Origin: Acidobacteriota bacterium
GTDB taxonomy: Bacteria; Acidobacteriota; Terriglobia; UBA7540
Assembly (NCBI GenBank): GCA_003165615.1
Contig: PLWR01000481.1
Coordinates: 1-10,287 of the forward strand
Direction of reading: 5' to 3'
Length of the DNA stretch: 10,287 nt
Below the pieces are notes generated by a model that was not told where the DNA came from, made no database searches, and saw only the letters and a program-made list of their open reading frames with translations. Position 1 is the stretch's first letter. Every line of letters starts with the position of its first letter. Shown here in pieces: positions 1 through 6,666 of this stretch. Both the position numbers and the translations under genes were made by a program.

Positions 1-30
1 TTACTTATGACGCTGCGTTTAGATGTCATC

Positions 31-126
31 TGTCCGTTGTCCGTGGTCAGTTGTCCGTGGCACCATGCACGCTATTGATTGACTACTGACAACTGACGAC
101 GGACCACGGGCCACTGACAACGGACA
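31..126. repeat. Imperfect inverted repeat of GTCCGT-rich micro-repeats upstream of the ABC ATPase
   Basis: The arms are 31-60 and 97-126, and about 25 of 30 positions pair. The outer 11 bp pair perfectly (TGTCCGTTGTC with GACAACGGACA). The arms are themselves built from short variants of TTGTCCGTGG and ACTGACAACTGAC. The right arm ends 10 bases before the ATG at 137, so a transcript reading through could fold just ahead of the start codon. It looks like a dispersed non-coding repeat rather than a dedicated regulator, though an effect on translation is possible. Confidence 0.6.
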
Positions 127-136
127 AGCGAGAATC

Positions 137-838
137 ATGACTTCCGTAGCAACTCAGACCGTTCTCCGGCTCGACCACGTCAGCAAGACTTATGGCGAGG
201 GCGAGTCGTCTGTGGAAGCCGTGCAAGACGTGTCGATGGACCTTGCACCGGAGAAATTTATTTTTCTCATGGGTCCGTCAGGCAGCGGAAAAACCACCCT
301 GCTGATGTTGATGGGATGCCTGTTGCGCCCGACCACCGGAGCGGTACACATCTTTGATGAAGAGGTCAGTTCGCTGGCCGAATCGCGCCTGCCGCGCGTG
401 CGCCGGGATCGAATCGGGTTTATATTCCAAGGATTCAACCTGTTTCCCGCACTCTCGGCGCTGGAAAATGTGGAAGTGACTCTCAACCTGAAAGGGTGCC
501 GGGGCGAGGAAGGGCGCGCCGAGGCTCGCAACCTGCTGGAGCGCGTCGGGCTCGATAAGAGGATGCACCACCTGCCGGAAGACCTGAGCGGCGGCGAAAA
601 GCAGCGCGTGGCGGTGGCGCGGGCATTGGCCGGCAATCCGCCCATCATTCTTGCCGACGAGCCCACCGGCATGCTCGACTCCAAGACCGGCCGGCTGATT
701 TCTGAGATTCTTCGCGACCTTGCGCACCAGGAGGGACGGCTGGTGTTCATGGTGAGCCACGATTCCAGAATCACCGAGCTGGCCGACGAGATTTTCCACA
801 TTGAGGACGGGTGCTTGCAAGAAGGCAGTAGGCAGTAG
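137..838 (+). CDS. ABC exporter ATP-binding protein (MacB/LolD/DevA-like)
   Basis: This is a complete 233-residue ABC ATPase that would hydrolyse ATP at the cytoplasmic face to drive an export-type transporter. It shows Walker A GPSGSGKTT (46-54), Q-loop FQGFNL (97-102), signature LSGGEKQRV (150-158), Walker B IILADEPT (170-177), D-loop LDSKTG and H-loop SHD (His208). The Q-loop and signature spelling fit the MacB/LolD/DevA branch, which works with a MacB-like permease and a HlyD-type adaptor. The adaptor lies at 1415-2650; a permease is not visible and may be upstream of base 1. The ATG at 137 has only a weak purine-rich stretch before it, just after an inverted repeat. The last residues (EGSRQ) and the TAG stop are made by a GGCAGTAGGCAGTAGG micro-repeat, so the native C-terminus was probably rewritten there. 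The family is certain; the substrate is unknown. Confidence 0.93.
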   Translation: MTSVATQTVLRLDHVSKTYGEGESSVEAVQDVSMDLAPEKFIFLMGPSGSGKTTLLMLMGCLLRPTTGAVHIFDEEVSSLAESRLPRVRRDRIGFIFQGFNLFPALSALENVEVTLNLKGCRGEEGRAEARNLLERVGLDKRMHHLPEDLSGGEKQRVAVARALAGNPPIILADEPTGMLDSKTGRLISEILRDLAHQEGRLVFMVSHDSRITELADEIFHIEDGCLQEGSRQ

Positions 839-849
839 GCAAAGGGCAG
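821..849 (+). repeat. GGCAGTAGGCAGTAGGC micro-repeat
   Basis: A short tandem of GGCAGTA/GGCAAAG units covers the last codons and stop of the ABC ATPase gene and the bases after it. A close relative (AGTAGGCAGTAGGTGGTAGGC) follows the PIG-L gene at 3838-3866. Such units are common between genes in Acidobacteriota, from general recollection. No function is evident. Confidence 0.6.
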
Positions 850-900
850 TGCTACGATTAATCGCGAATCATGTTGAAGCATTTCCAGGAGGGACACCCG

Positions 901-1170
901 ATGCAGGACATTTCTTTCACCGTACATACGTTTAAGGAAGGCAAAATGTATGTTGCCTACGTCCCCGAACTGGACCTATCAAGCTGCGGCGCCACTGAGG
1001 AGGAAGCGCGGAAGAACATCCGCGATGCCGTCCGGGGGTTCGTGGAAACCAGCGCTGAAATGGGGACCTTGTCGGAAATCCTCGAAGAAGCCGGGTACGA
1101 TCGGACGGGCGATACGTGGCGAGCGCCGGAATTCGTATCCCTTGATCGATTGACGCTGAGTGTGAAGTAG
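901..1170 (+). CDS. hicB: HicB-like antitoxin
   Basis: This 89-residue protein has the HicB/UPF0150 N-terminal fold signature: a beta strand with YVAYVPELDLSSCG (18-30), then ATEEEARKNIRDAV (31-44), a helix typical of the family. HicB binds and neutralises the HicA RNase and often represses its own operon. The ATG at 901 is preferred to the in-frame one at 871 because AGGAGGG lies at 887-893, seven bases ahead. The C-terminal part (about 68-89) is short and shows no obvious helix-turn-helix or ribbon-helix-helix, so direct DNA binding is uncertain. The stop codon at 1168-1170 directly abuts the hicA start, so the two are almost certainly co-translated. The antitoxin comes first, the reverse of the classical hicA-hicB order. 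It might instead be a lone HicB-fold protein, but the HicA partner makes that unlikely. Confidence 0.85.
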   Translation: MQDISFTVHTFKEGKMYVAYVPELDLSSCGATEEEARKNIRDAVRGFVETSAEMGTLSEILEEAGYDRTGDTWRAPEFVSLDRLTLSVK

Positions 1171-1401
1171 ATGTCCCCACTTCGCCCCGTTAATTATCAG
1201 ACCCTCGCCAAGGTCTTCGAACGCGACGGCTTCACCTTCGACCGGCAACGTGGTGACCACCTCATTTATACCAAACCCGGAGTGAAGCATCCGCTCGTGA
1301 TCCCCATGTATAAAGAGCTTCCCGTGTTCATCATTAAGAACCTCCTCCGTACCGCAGGAATGAGCCGCGAACAATATTTCGACCTCTTGGAGAACTGTTA
1401 G
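1171..1401 (+). CDS. hicA: HicA-like mRNA interferase toxin
   Basis: This 76-residue protein has the compact double-stranded-RNA-binding-like fold of the HicA/YcfA family, whose members cleave mRNA independently of the ribosome and stop growth unless bound by HicB. Visible hallmarks are LAKVFERDGFTFDRQRGDH (12-30), where His30 in the GDH motif is the expected catalytic histidine, the following strand LIYTKPG, a VIPMYKEL strand, and the C-terminal helix LLRTAGMSREQYFDLL (58-73). Length is normal for the family and no disruption is seen, so the toxin should be active. Its ATG follows the hicB stop with no gap. It is followed after 13 bases by the adaptor gene, whose AGGAA ribosome binding site starts inside the hicA stop region. 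The pair therefore sits inside the ABC exporter locus. Confidence 0.87.
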   Translation: MSPLRPVNYQTLAKVFERDGFTFDRQRGDHLIYTKPGVKHPLVIPMYKELPVFIIKNLLRTAGMSREQYFDLLENC

Positions 1402-1414
1402 GAACTTCGCTCTC

Positions 1415-2650
1415 ATGTCAAAGCCGCATCGCAATGTTTACATGTTCGCACTGCTGGGCGTGGTGTTGGCGACGCCTCTGGTGATGTTCGTGCGCTCGGT
1501 TGCGCATAATTCCTCAGGGTTCACAAACCAGATTCTCGTCTCGCGCGGCAACATTGATTCGCACATTGCGGCGCGTGGGCGCGTGGAGGGCGCCACCTCG
1601 CAGGAGATCAAGCTGGCATCGCGCGTGGTGGGTCGGCTAAAGGAAGTGCCGGTGAACGACGGCGACTCCATTCGCAAAGGGCAGGTCATTGCCGTGCTGG
1701 AAAACAACGAGTTATTGGCGCAGGTGGAGCAGGCCCGCGCCAGCGTGCTCCGTGCCCAGGCCGCGATGGAGAGGCTTCAAAACGGGGCGAGGCCGGAAGA
1801 GCGTGCCGCCTCGCGCGCCGCCATGAACGAGGCGCAAGCCGCCGCCGACAATGCGCTCCAGAATTATCAGCGCTCGCAAAAGCTTTTTCAGGAAGGCGGA
1901 ATCATTTCGCAATCGGTGCTGGACCAGGCGGATCGCGATGCGAAGATGGCGCAGGCGCGGCTGGAATCGGCGCGCGAGAACTATAAGCTGGTGATGGCGC
2001 CACCGCGAGCGGAGGATGTGGCCACCGCCCAGGCAGAGTTAAGTCTTGCGCGCGCGCAACTTGCCCAGGCGCAGGATAATTACGACAACACCTTCGTGCG
2101 CTCGCCCGTGGACGGCGTGGTGGTAAAGCGCTACATGAATCCCGGAGAATCCATTTCCTACGAATCGCTCTATCAGCCTATCGTCTCCGTGTCGGACACC
2201 ACGCACCTGATGGTTCGCGCCGAGATCGATGAAAACGACATCGGCAAGATTCAGGTTGGCCAGCGCGCGTCAATTCGCTGCGACGCTTTCCGTGGGCAAA
2301 CCTTTTACGGGCATGTGGTGCGCATCAGTGGTGGCCTGGGCCCGAAAAAGATTCAGACCGACAACCCCACGGAAAAGATTGATATGGATGTTCTGGAAAG
2401 CTTTGTGGAAGTTGACCCCGGCACGCCATTACGCGTCGGATTGCGGGTGGACGTTTACATTGAGCTCGCCCGCAAGGATGATGTGCTGGTGATCCCCATG
2501 CGAGCCGTGGAGTTTCAGAACGGAGTGGCCACGGTGCATGTCAAATCTCCCACCGGTATGCAATCCCGCCAAGTTCGGTTGGGCGCGCAGGACGGCCTTA
2601 GAATCGAAGTCGCGGACGGCCTTCGCGAGGGCGAGGAAATTGTCTACTGA
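1415..2650 (+). CDS. HlyD/MacA-type membrane fusion (periplasmic adaptor) protein
   Basis: This 411-residue protein is the periplasmic adaptor of an ABC exporter and would link an inner-membrane transporter to an outer-membrane channel. In order it has one N-terminal membrane segment (about 9-26), a first half-lipoyl segment with ASRVVGRLKEVPVNDGDSIRKGQ (68-90), a long Ala/Gln/Arg-rich coiled-coil hairpin (about 98-226), the second half-lipoyl segment RSPVDGVVVKRYMNPGESI (229-247), a beta-barrel domain (about 263-350) and a membrane-proximal domain to the end. No lipobox is seen, so it is anchored by the membrane helix. Start: ATG at 1415 with AGGAA at 1400-1404. It fits the ATPase at 137 as part of a DevBCA/MacAB-like system, although hicBA lies between them. 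The nature of the permease and the substrate cannot be told from this window. Confidence 0.92.
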   Translation: MSKPHRNVYMFALLGVVLATPLVMFVRSVAHNSSGFTNQILVSRGNIDSHIAARGRVEGATSQEIKLASRVVGRLKEVPVNDGDSIRKGQVIAVLENNELLAQVEQARASVLRAQAAMERLQNGARPEERAASRAAMNEAQAAADNALQNYQRSQKLFQEGGIISQSVLDQADRDAKMAQARLESARENYKLVMAPPRAEDVATAQAELSLARAQLAQAQDNYDNTFVRSPVDGVVVKRYMNPGESISYESLYQPIVSVSDTTHLMVRAEIDENDIGKIQVGQRASIRCDAFRGQTFYGHVVRISGGLGPKKIQTDNPTEKIDMDVLESFVEVDPGTPLRVGLRVDVYIELARKDDVLVIPMRAVEFQNGVATVHVKSPTGMQSRQVRLGAQDGLRIEVADGLREGEEIVY

Positions 2651-2654
2651 AAAA

Positions 2655-2778
2655 GGGTGCTGGATTCTGGGGCTGGGGCTGAACCGGCGAAGGATGAAGG
2701 TTAAGGGATAAAGGGTAAAGGATAAAGTCTATGAACGCCCATCCTTTGCTATTCGCCGGCCTCCAGAACCCAGCACCC
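2655..2778. repeat. Long imperfect palindrome in the gap after the adaptor gene
   Basis: GGGTGCTGGATTCTGG (2655-2670) pairs with CCAGAACCCAGCACCC (2763-2778), with one mismatch. Further in, CCGGCGAAGGATG (2684-2696) pairs with parts of CATCCTTTGCTATTCGCCGG (2740-2759) around a short bulge. The loop holds AAGGGATAAAGGGTAAAGGATAAAG, a run of near-identical short units. As a transcript this would fold into one long hairpin right after the adaptor stop, so it could act in termination or mRNA stabilisation. It also looks like a dispersed intergenic repeat. Confidence 0.6.
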
Positions 2779-2875
2779 AGACCCCCGCTTTGACCTTTTC
2801 TACGAGCTTGGGAAATCACCGATAGTGTCGTAGGATAGCGGATTTGGGTAGGTCATTCGCGCAGGAGAACGAAAG

Positions 2876-3830
2876 GTGCCTAAGGATTCATCCGCGGCTT
2901 GGAAGACTCGGCATCAACGCTGGCTGCGGTTTGTGCAAGCGAACGTCCAGGCGGTCAAAGGCGGGAAGGTGATTCGCCTCGGACGCTCTGCAAGGCCGCT
3001 GACGGTGCCTGCGGTGAAGGTGGGCAAACGTCCGCCCATCAAGGTGGTGGTCTGCTCGCCGCATCCCGACGATGAGGCGCTCATCGGGGCGCTGCCGTTG
3101 CGCCTGCGGCGGGAATGTGGCGCGAGCGTTACCAATTGCGCGATCACCCTGGGAAGCATCACGAACCAGCGCGCCCGCCGCCTGCGTGAATTGAAAGCCT
3201 CGTGCGCCGTGCTAAGTTTCGACCTTACCGTCGCCAAATCTCCCTGGGGGTTTGACGACGTCGCCCCTGGTAACCGCAAGAATCATCCGGAGGAATGGGC
3301 CGCCAAAGTGCGCGTGCTCAGTATGGTGCTGGAACAGGAGAGGCCCGACGTGGTCTTTGCCCCATGTTGAGGGAATCAATATTACGCATATAGCAACGCA
3401 TTACCTCGCGGTGGATGCCTTGGGCGACTGTCTGGAGCGGACGGGCCGCGGCCCTTTACCGTTTGTCGAGACCGAATTCTGGCATCAGCACTCTTGCCCG
3501 AACTTGATGGTGGGAGTCTCGCCTGCGGATGAACCGACATTGATTATGGCGGCTGCCGAGCATGGGGGGGAGGTTCGACGAAATCCATACCACCTGCGGC
3601 ACCCCGGCCGGATGATCGATAACATTCGCCGGGGGGCGGAAATGGTCGGCGAGGCAGGCGGAGCGGCGCCGGATTATCCTTTTGCGGAGCTTTACCGTTT
3701 GGTTTTTATGGCTGGTAGGAAGTTAGTGTCGCCGCGCCTTGGCGGCCGGCTGATCGGCCCGGCTGAGAAAATCGATTGGCAGGAATTGATCAAGACCTTT
3801 TGGCCGGAGGGCTTGGAGGGGCAGGGCTGA
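2876..3830 (+). pseudogene. PIG-L/LmbE-family zinc deacetylase, frameshifted near 3362
   Basis: Two overlapping frames together encode one PIG-L-type protein of about 318 residues. Members remove acetyl groups from N-acetylglucosamine-type sugars using zinc. The first frame (GTG at 2876, AGGAG at 2863-2867) has the VVVCSPHPDDE zinc motif (HPDDE 63-67), a TLGS strand (91-94) and RxxRLRELKASCAVL, but ends at TGA 3368-3370 just after DVVFAP. The second frame resumes at CAT 3363 with HVEGINITHIATH, the second metal-binding motif, and runs to 3830. The break lies in GCCCCAT (3359-3365). Two missing bases (restoring APH) or one extra C (restoring AH) would both explain it, and a C-run makes sequencing error a real alternative. 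The downstream half has no good ribosome binding site of its own. If the shift is real, neither half holds both zinc motifs and the enzyme is inactive. The sugar substrate is unknown. Confidence 0.85.
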
Positions 3831-3837
3831 AGAAGAG

Positions 3838-3866
3838 TAGGCAGTAGGTGGTAGGCAGAAGGCAGG
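3838..3866 (+). repeat. AGTAGGCAGTAGGTGGTAGGC micro-repeat
   Basis: This run of GTAGGCA-like units begins 8 bases after the stop of the PIG-L reading frame and resembles the unit at 821-849. It is probably a member of the same dispersed non-coding family. Confidence 0.55.
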
Positions 3867-3927
3867 CCACGGTAAGATGCGATCGAGCTTTGCCTCGTAC
3901 GCCTCGCCCGCAAGGTTCAATGCAGGG

Positions 3928-3955
3928 TTGATCATCGGCGAAACGTTTCTAAAAT
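3928..3955 (+). promoter_or_regulatory. Candidate sigma-70-type promoter for the ASRT homologue
   Basis: TTGATC (3928-3933) and TAAAAT (3950-3955) are separated by 16 bases. Transcription would start near 3962, giving a leader of about 25 bases that still contains the ribosome binding site AGAGGAGG at 3974-3981. It suggests that the ASRT homologue and the gene after it can be expressed independently of the broken PIG-L gene. Confidence 0.45.
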
Positions 3956-3986
3956 CACAATCTTGGTTTGTCCAGAGGAGGTTCAA

Positions 3987-4364
3987 ATGGCGAAGAAATC
4001 TATTGGTGCAAAGGTGTGGCTCGTTGCTGACAGCTACTTGCCGGATCGCCACAATGGCGACCTGGAGAGTCATGAATCGGCGTGCGTTCTAAATATTAGC
4101 CGCCGCCCCGCCAAGCTGAAGTTCACGGTTTACTTTGAGGACCGCGCGCCACTGAAGGGACTGGAAGCGGTATGTCCTGCGGAGCGCACGGCGCACGTGC
4201 GTCTGAAAAGCTTGAAAAACCGCCGCGGTGAAGTGATCCCGATTGCCAAGCCGATGGCTTTTATGGTGGAGAGCAATGTGAAAGTCGTGGTCCAGCACAC
4301 GCGGCTCGATACCTCACAAACGGCTCTGGCGTTAATGACAACCATGGGTTATCCGCTGAAGTGA
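3987..4364 (+). CDS. Homologue of the Anabaena sensory rhodopsin transducer (ASRT family)
   Basis: This 125-residue protein matches, from memory, the ASRT family (Pfam PF07100) along its whole length: VWLVADSYLP (10-19), ESHESACVLN (27-36), FTVYFEDR (46-53), ERTAHVRL (66-73) and the strongly conserved C-terminal VVVQHTRLDTSQ (100-111) with ALMTTMGY (115-122). ASRT is a small soluble beta-sandwich tetramer that interacts with a retinal photoreceptor in Anabaena. Most relatives occur without any rhodopsin, and a small-molecule (sugar-like) binding role has been proposed for the superfamily. The ATG at 3987 is chosen over the in-frame TTG at 3963 because AGAGGAGG lies at 3974-3981, five bases ahead. 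No rhodopsin, retinal enzyme or signalling partner is seen here. It is followed 24 bases later by the unknown gene at 4389. Family assignment is confident; function is not. Confidence 0.88.
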   Translation: MAKKSIGAKVWLVADSYLPDRHNGDLESHESACVLNISRRPAKLKFTVYFEDRAPLKGLEAVCPAERTAHVRLKSLKNRRGEVIPIAKPMAFMVESNVKVVVQHTRLDTSQTALALMTTMGYPLK

Positions 4365-4388
4365 GGGTTGCCGGAAGGGCAGTCTGTG

Positions 4389-4739
4389 ATGCCCCGCGCT
4401 TTGAAATCCGCGATGAGTCATGCGGGCTTTATCCTGAATCTGGAATCCCAAGGAGTCGTCGTGTTCGCCAGAAAGATACGTGTCGATGTGGCCGGCCCGG
4501 AGGGCACGCGCGCTTGCCCTCTGGCGTGGTTGGATAGTTTCTGCATGCGGAGCTTCACCGGGCGCGAGGCCTTTGATGAGACGCTGCCGGTGGCGGACGG
4601 GGTGCTGGAAGTGGGCTTCCAGGTGGACACGGACGGGCTGCGGTCCGATATGGAAGACTGGTTTACGAGGAAGTTTGGGGAGGGAAAGGCCGTTAAGCTG
4701 ACGCTCACGGAAAGCAGCAGGCAGAAAGCTGAATGCTAA
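4389..4739 (+). CDS. Conserved-looking hypothetical protein downstream of the ASRT homologue
   Basis: I do not recognise this protein. From the ATG at 4389 it has 116 residues, is soluble with no signal peptide or membrane segment, and seems rich in beta strands (GVVVFARKIRVDVAG, VLEVGFQVDT), ending with an amphipathic stretch around DMEDWFTRKFGEGK. The ATG at 4389 is favoured by GGAAGGG at 4373-4379, nine bases ahead. A TTG at 4368 would add seven residues, and an ATG at 4413 is a weaker alternative. It lies 24 bases after the ASRT homologue on the same strand, so the two are probably one transcript. The C-terminal codons (SSRQKAEC) and the TAA stop come from an AAGCTGAATGCTAAAAGCTGA-type micro-repeat, so the original C-terminus may have been different. 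Confidence 0.65.
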   Translation: MPRALKSAMSHAGFILNLESQGVVVFARKIRVDVAGPEGTRACPLAWLDSFCMRSFTGREAFDETLPVADGVLEVGFQVDTDGLRSDMEDWFTRKFGEGKAVKLTLTESSRQKAEC

Positions 4740-4758
4740 AAGCTGAGCGCTGAATCCT
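4713..4758 (+). repeat. GCAGGCAGAAAGCTGAATGCTAAAAGCTGA-type micro-repeat
   Basis: Short units of the form AGCTGAATGCT / AAGCTGAGCGCTGAATCC run through the last codons and stop of the gene at 4389 and into the gap before the convergent phosphatase gene. This resembles other dispersed micro-repeats in the window by its position at a gene 3' end, but its unit is different. Confidence 0.5.
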
Positions 4759-4787
4759 AGGTCCTGGATACTACATCTCTTGGCATT

Positions 4788-6521
4788 TCACTTCTCGTCA
4801 ACAATCTTTATAGCCAGCATGACCTTGTCGTCCATGTGAGTCCCCCCTTTGGAGTACTCAGTTACGTCGTCGCACACTTTAAGGACGATCTCTTTGGCCT
4901 TTTTCTCCGTCACGTGATTGACGCTGGCGACAAGCCGCTCCGAGCCAAACTCCTCGCTCTGTACATCCATGGCTTCGGTAATGCCATCCGTGCACAGGAG
5001 CAGGATATCGCCGGTTTGGAATTTCACGTGGCCGCGGTCGAACTGAACGTTCTCGAAGAGGCCGATCACCATGCCGCCCTCGGTGAGCTGGATGGGTTCG
5101 CTGCCGGGCCGCACGATGACGGGTGGAACGTGCCCGCAGTTGATGTAATGGATCGCCTTCCGCCGCGTGTCAATGAGACCCATGAACATGGTCATGTACT
5201 TTTCCCCACGCGTATCGTGCAGGATCATTTTGTTAACGGATTCCGCGATATCGTTGAGGGAATGCAGATGGATTACGAGAGCCCGCAAGGTGGCCTGGAG
5301 GTTTGACATCACCATGGCAGAGCTGATGCCCTTGCCCTCGACGTCGGCGACGACCACCAGCAGTGTGCTGGGTCCCAGGCTCAGGAAATCGTAGTAGTCG
5401 CCTCCCACTTCAAAGCAGGGTTCATTGAGAACCGCAATGTCGAAGCCGGGAATAACCGGGCTCGTCTCCGGCAGCAGGCTGCGCTGAATGCCGCGCGCCA
5501 GGGCCATTTCGCGTTCCAGGCGCTCTTTTTCCAGAAGATCATGGTGAAGCTGGGCGTTCTCGAGACTCATCGCCATCTGCCCGGACAGAGTCAGAATGAC
5601 GTCGGTGTCATCGGCGGTGAAACTTCCGGCCTCCTTATTCAGCAGTTGCAGCGTGGCGATGATTATGCCGGCCTTATTGCGAATGGGTATGGTCAGGATG
5701 TTGCGGGTGTGGAATCCCGTGCGCTTGTCGACTTCCGGATCGAAGCGATTATCGGCATAGGCATCGGGAATGTTGACGATTTCCCCCGTCAGGGCCACAT
5801 GGCCGGCAATCCCCCGCCCGCGCGGAAGGCGGATTTCCTGCTGCTCCATTCCCTGTGCGATCAGCGACCAGATTTCATCAGTCTTTTCATCCACCAGGAA
5901 CAGGGTTCCGCGCTCGGCTTTGGTGAGGTTCTTGGCTACATCCAGAATCTTGCCCAGGAGTTCAGAGAGGTCGAGGGTGGAATTGAACACTTTGCTGGCC
6001 TCAACCATCGATTGCAGCCGGTCCAAATTGTGCTGCATGCCCACGAACAATTCCGCGTCGCGCAAGGCGGTGGAAGCCAGCCGCACCTGCAAACGAAAGA
6101 GTGCCAAAAGCGGCTCATCAGGCATTATCGTGGCGGCAAGCAGCAGCACACCGGAAGACTTGGATTCATCTGCCAACGGGAAGGCGCTCAAAAAGCGGTA
6201 CTGGTTTTGTTCCGCCCACAGCGCCAATTCGTCTCCGTCCACCGCCGAACCTTGATAGGCCTGGGGCAATTTCGCTTGCGCGGCCCTTCCCAACAGGGAA
6301 TGGCTTGCTGATATCTCGCGCACAGCGGCTGGGATCGCGGGGCCGCCGGCAAAGGCTGCAAGGGTAAGGTGCGATTGGCCCGCGTCCAGGCGCCAGATGC
6401 CGGCAGCACCCAGCGCGTAACGGTTTACGATGCGCGTGACCAGCGCCTCCAGCACCCCCTGGGGTTCGAGGGGCGTGCGGAAATCACAACTGAGTTCGTC
6501 GATTTCTTTAATCAGGTTCAT
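4788..6521 (-). CDS. GAF-GAF-SpoIIE (PP2C-type) serine phosphatase
   Basis: This 577-residue cytoplasmic protein joins two sensory domains to a RsbU/SpoIIE-type phosphatase, a family that usually dephosphorylates STAS-domain anti-anti-sigma factors and so releases a sigma factor. Domains: a divergent GAF (about 20-157), a linker helix, a clear GAF (about 183-320, with RGTLFLVDEKTDEIWSL and GIAGHVALTGEIVNIPDAY), a signalling coiled coil with the conserved LARGIQRSLLP (341-351), then the catalytic domain. Its metal-binding acidic residues are in VGGDYYDF (372-379), DVEGKG (393-398), TDGITEA (511-517) and MDDKV (563-567), all intact. No membrane segment is seen. The ATG at 6521 has only a weak AGAGAGA ribosome binding site. 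No STAS, anti-sigma kinase or sigma gene lies nearby, so the partner is elsewhere. A good promoter with an operator-like palindrome lies 102-146 bases upstream of the start. Confidence 0.93.
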   Translation of the reverse strand: MNLIKEIDELSCDFRTPLEPQGVLEALVTRIVNRYALGAAGIWRLDAGQSHLTLAAFAGGPAIPAAVREISASHSLLGRAAQAKLPQAYQGSAVDGDELALWAEQNQYRFLSAFPLADESKSSGVLLLAATIMPDEPLLALFRLQVRLASTALRDAELFVGMQHNLDRLQSMVEASKVFNSTLDLSELLGKILDVAKNLTKAERGTLFLVDEKTDEIWSLIAQGMEQQEIRLPRGRGIAGHVALTGEIVNIPDAYADNRFDPEVDKRTGFHTRNILTIPIRNKAGIIIATLQLLNKEAGSFTADDTDVILTLSGQMAMSLENAQLHHDLLEKERLEREMALARGIQRSLLPETSPVIPGFDIAVLNEPCFEVGGDYYDFLSLGPSTLLVVVADVEGKGISSAMVMSNLQATLRALVIHLHSLNDIAESVNKMILHDTRGEKYMTMFMGLIDTRRKAIHYINCGHVPPVIVRPGSEPIQLTEGGMVIGLFENVQFDRGHVKFQTGDILLLCTDGITEAMDVQSEEFGSERLVASVNHVTEKKAKEIVLKVCDDVTEYSKGGTHMDDKVMLAIKIVDEK

Positions 6522-6560
6522 GTGTGATCTCTCTGCAGTGCTTTCTTAAAGTCCACTCGC

Positions 6561-6576
6561 CTCGCAGAACTGCGAG
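6561..6576. promoter_or_regulatory. 7-bp hairpin CTCGCAG-AA-CTGCGAG in the phosphatase leader
   Basis: The two 7-base arms (6561-6567 and 6570-6576) are perfectly complementary around AA. It falls inside the predicted leader of the phosphatase mRNA, about 40 bases before the start codon. It could be a protein binding site (palindromic DNA) or, if the loop is widened, an mRNA hairpin. The role is unknown. Confidence 0.4.
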
Positions 6577-6622
6577 ACATAACCTAACCCTTGGGGGGAT
6601 TTTCTCAAGCGCGAGGAACGGC

Positions 6623-6652
6623 AGTATATAGCCTCTGGCCGGTCGGTGTAAA
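6623..6652 (-). promoter_or_regulatory. Candidate sigma-70-type promoter for the phosphatase gene
   Basis: Read on the minus strand, TTTACA (6652-6647) and TATACT (6628-6623) each match five of six consensus bases and are separated by 18 bases. Transcription would begin near 6616, leaving a leader of about 95 bases before the ATG at 6521. Confidence 0.55.
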
Positions 6653-6666
6653 CCGATTTTAACCGA
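6643..6666. promoter_or_regulatory. Operator-like TCGGT/ACCGA half-sites on the -35 element
   Basis: TCGGT (6643-6647) and ACCGA (6652-6656) form a perfect palindrome with a 4-base spacer, and a third copy AACCGA lies at 6661-6666, exactly 10 bases after the AACCGA at 6651-6656. The palindrome covers the -35 hexamer of the phosphatase promoter. Spacing of one helical turn and overlap with the promoter suggest a repressor site, but no regulator can be named. Confidence 0.35.

Noticed and set aside
821..849. CRISPR array from the repeated GGCAGTA units
   Set aside because: The units are about 7 bases with no spacers and no cas genes are present.
190..927. Long minus-strand open frames opposite the ABC ATPase
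   Set aside because: They are antisense to a clear ABC ATPase and have no domain or ribosome binding site.
3355..3368. Programmed ribosomal frameshift in the PIG-L gene
   Set aside because: No slippery heptamer of the usual kind; the required change is +1 (or -2), and simple +1 slippage past the T would lose the histidine of the second metal motif.
5541..6311. 256-codon plus-strand frame inside the phosphatase gene
   Set aside because: It is the antisense of the GAF domains, which are well conserved on the minus strand.
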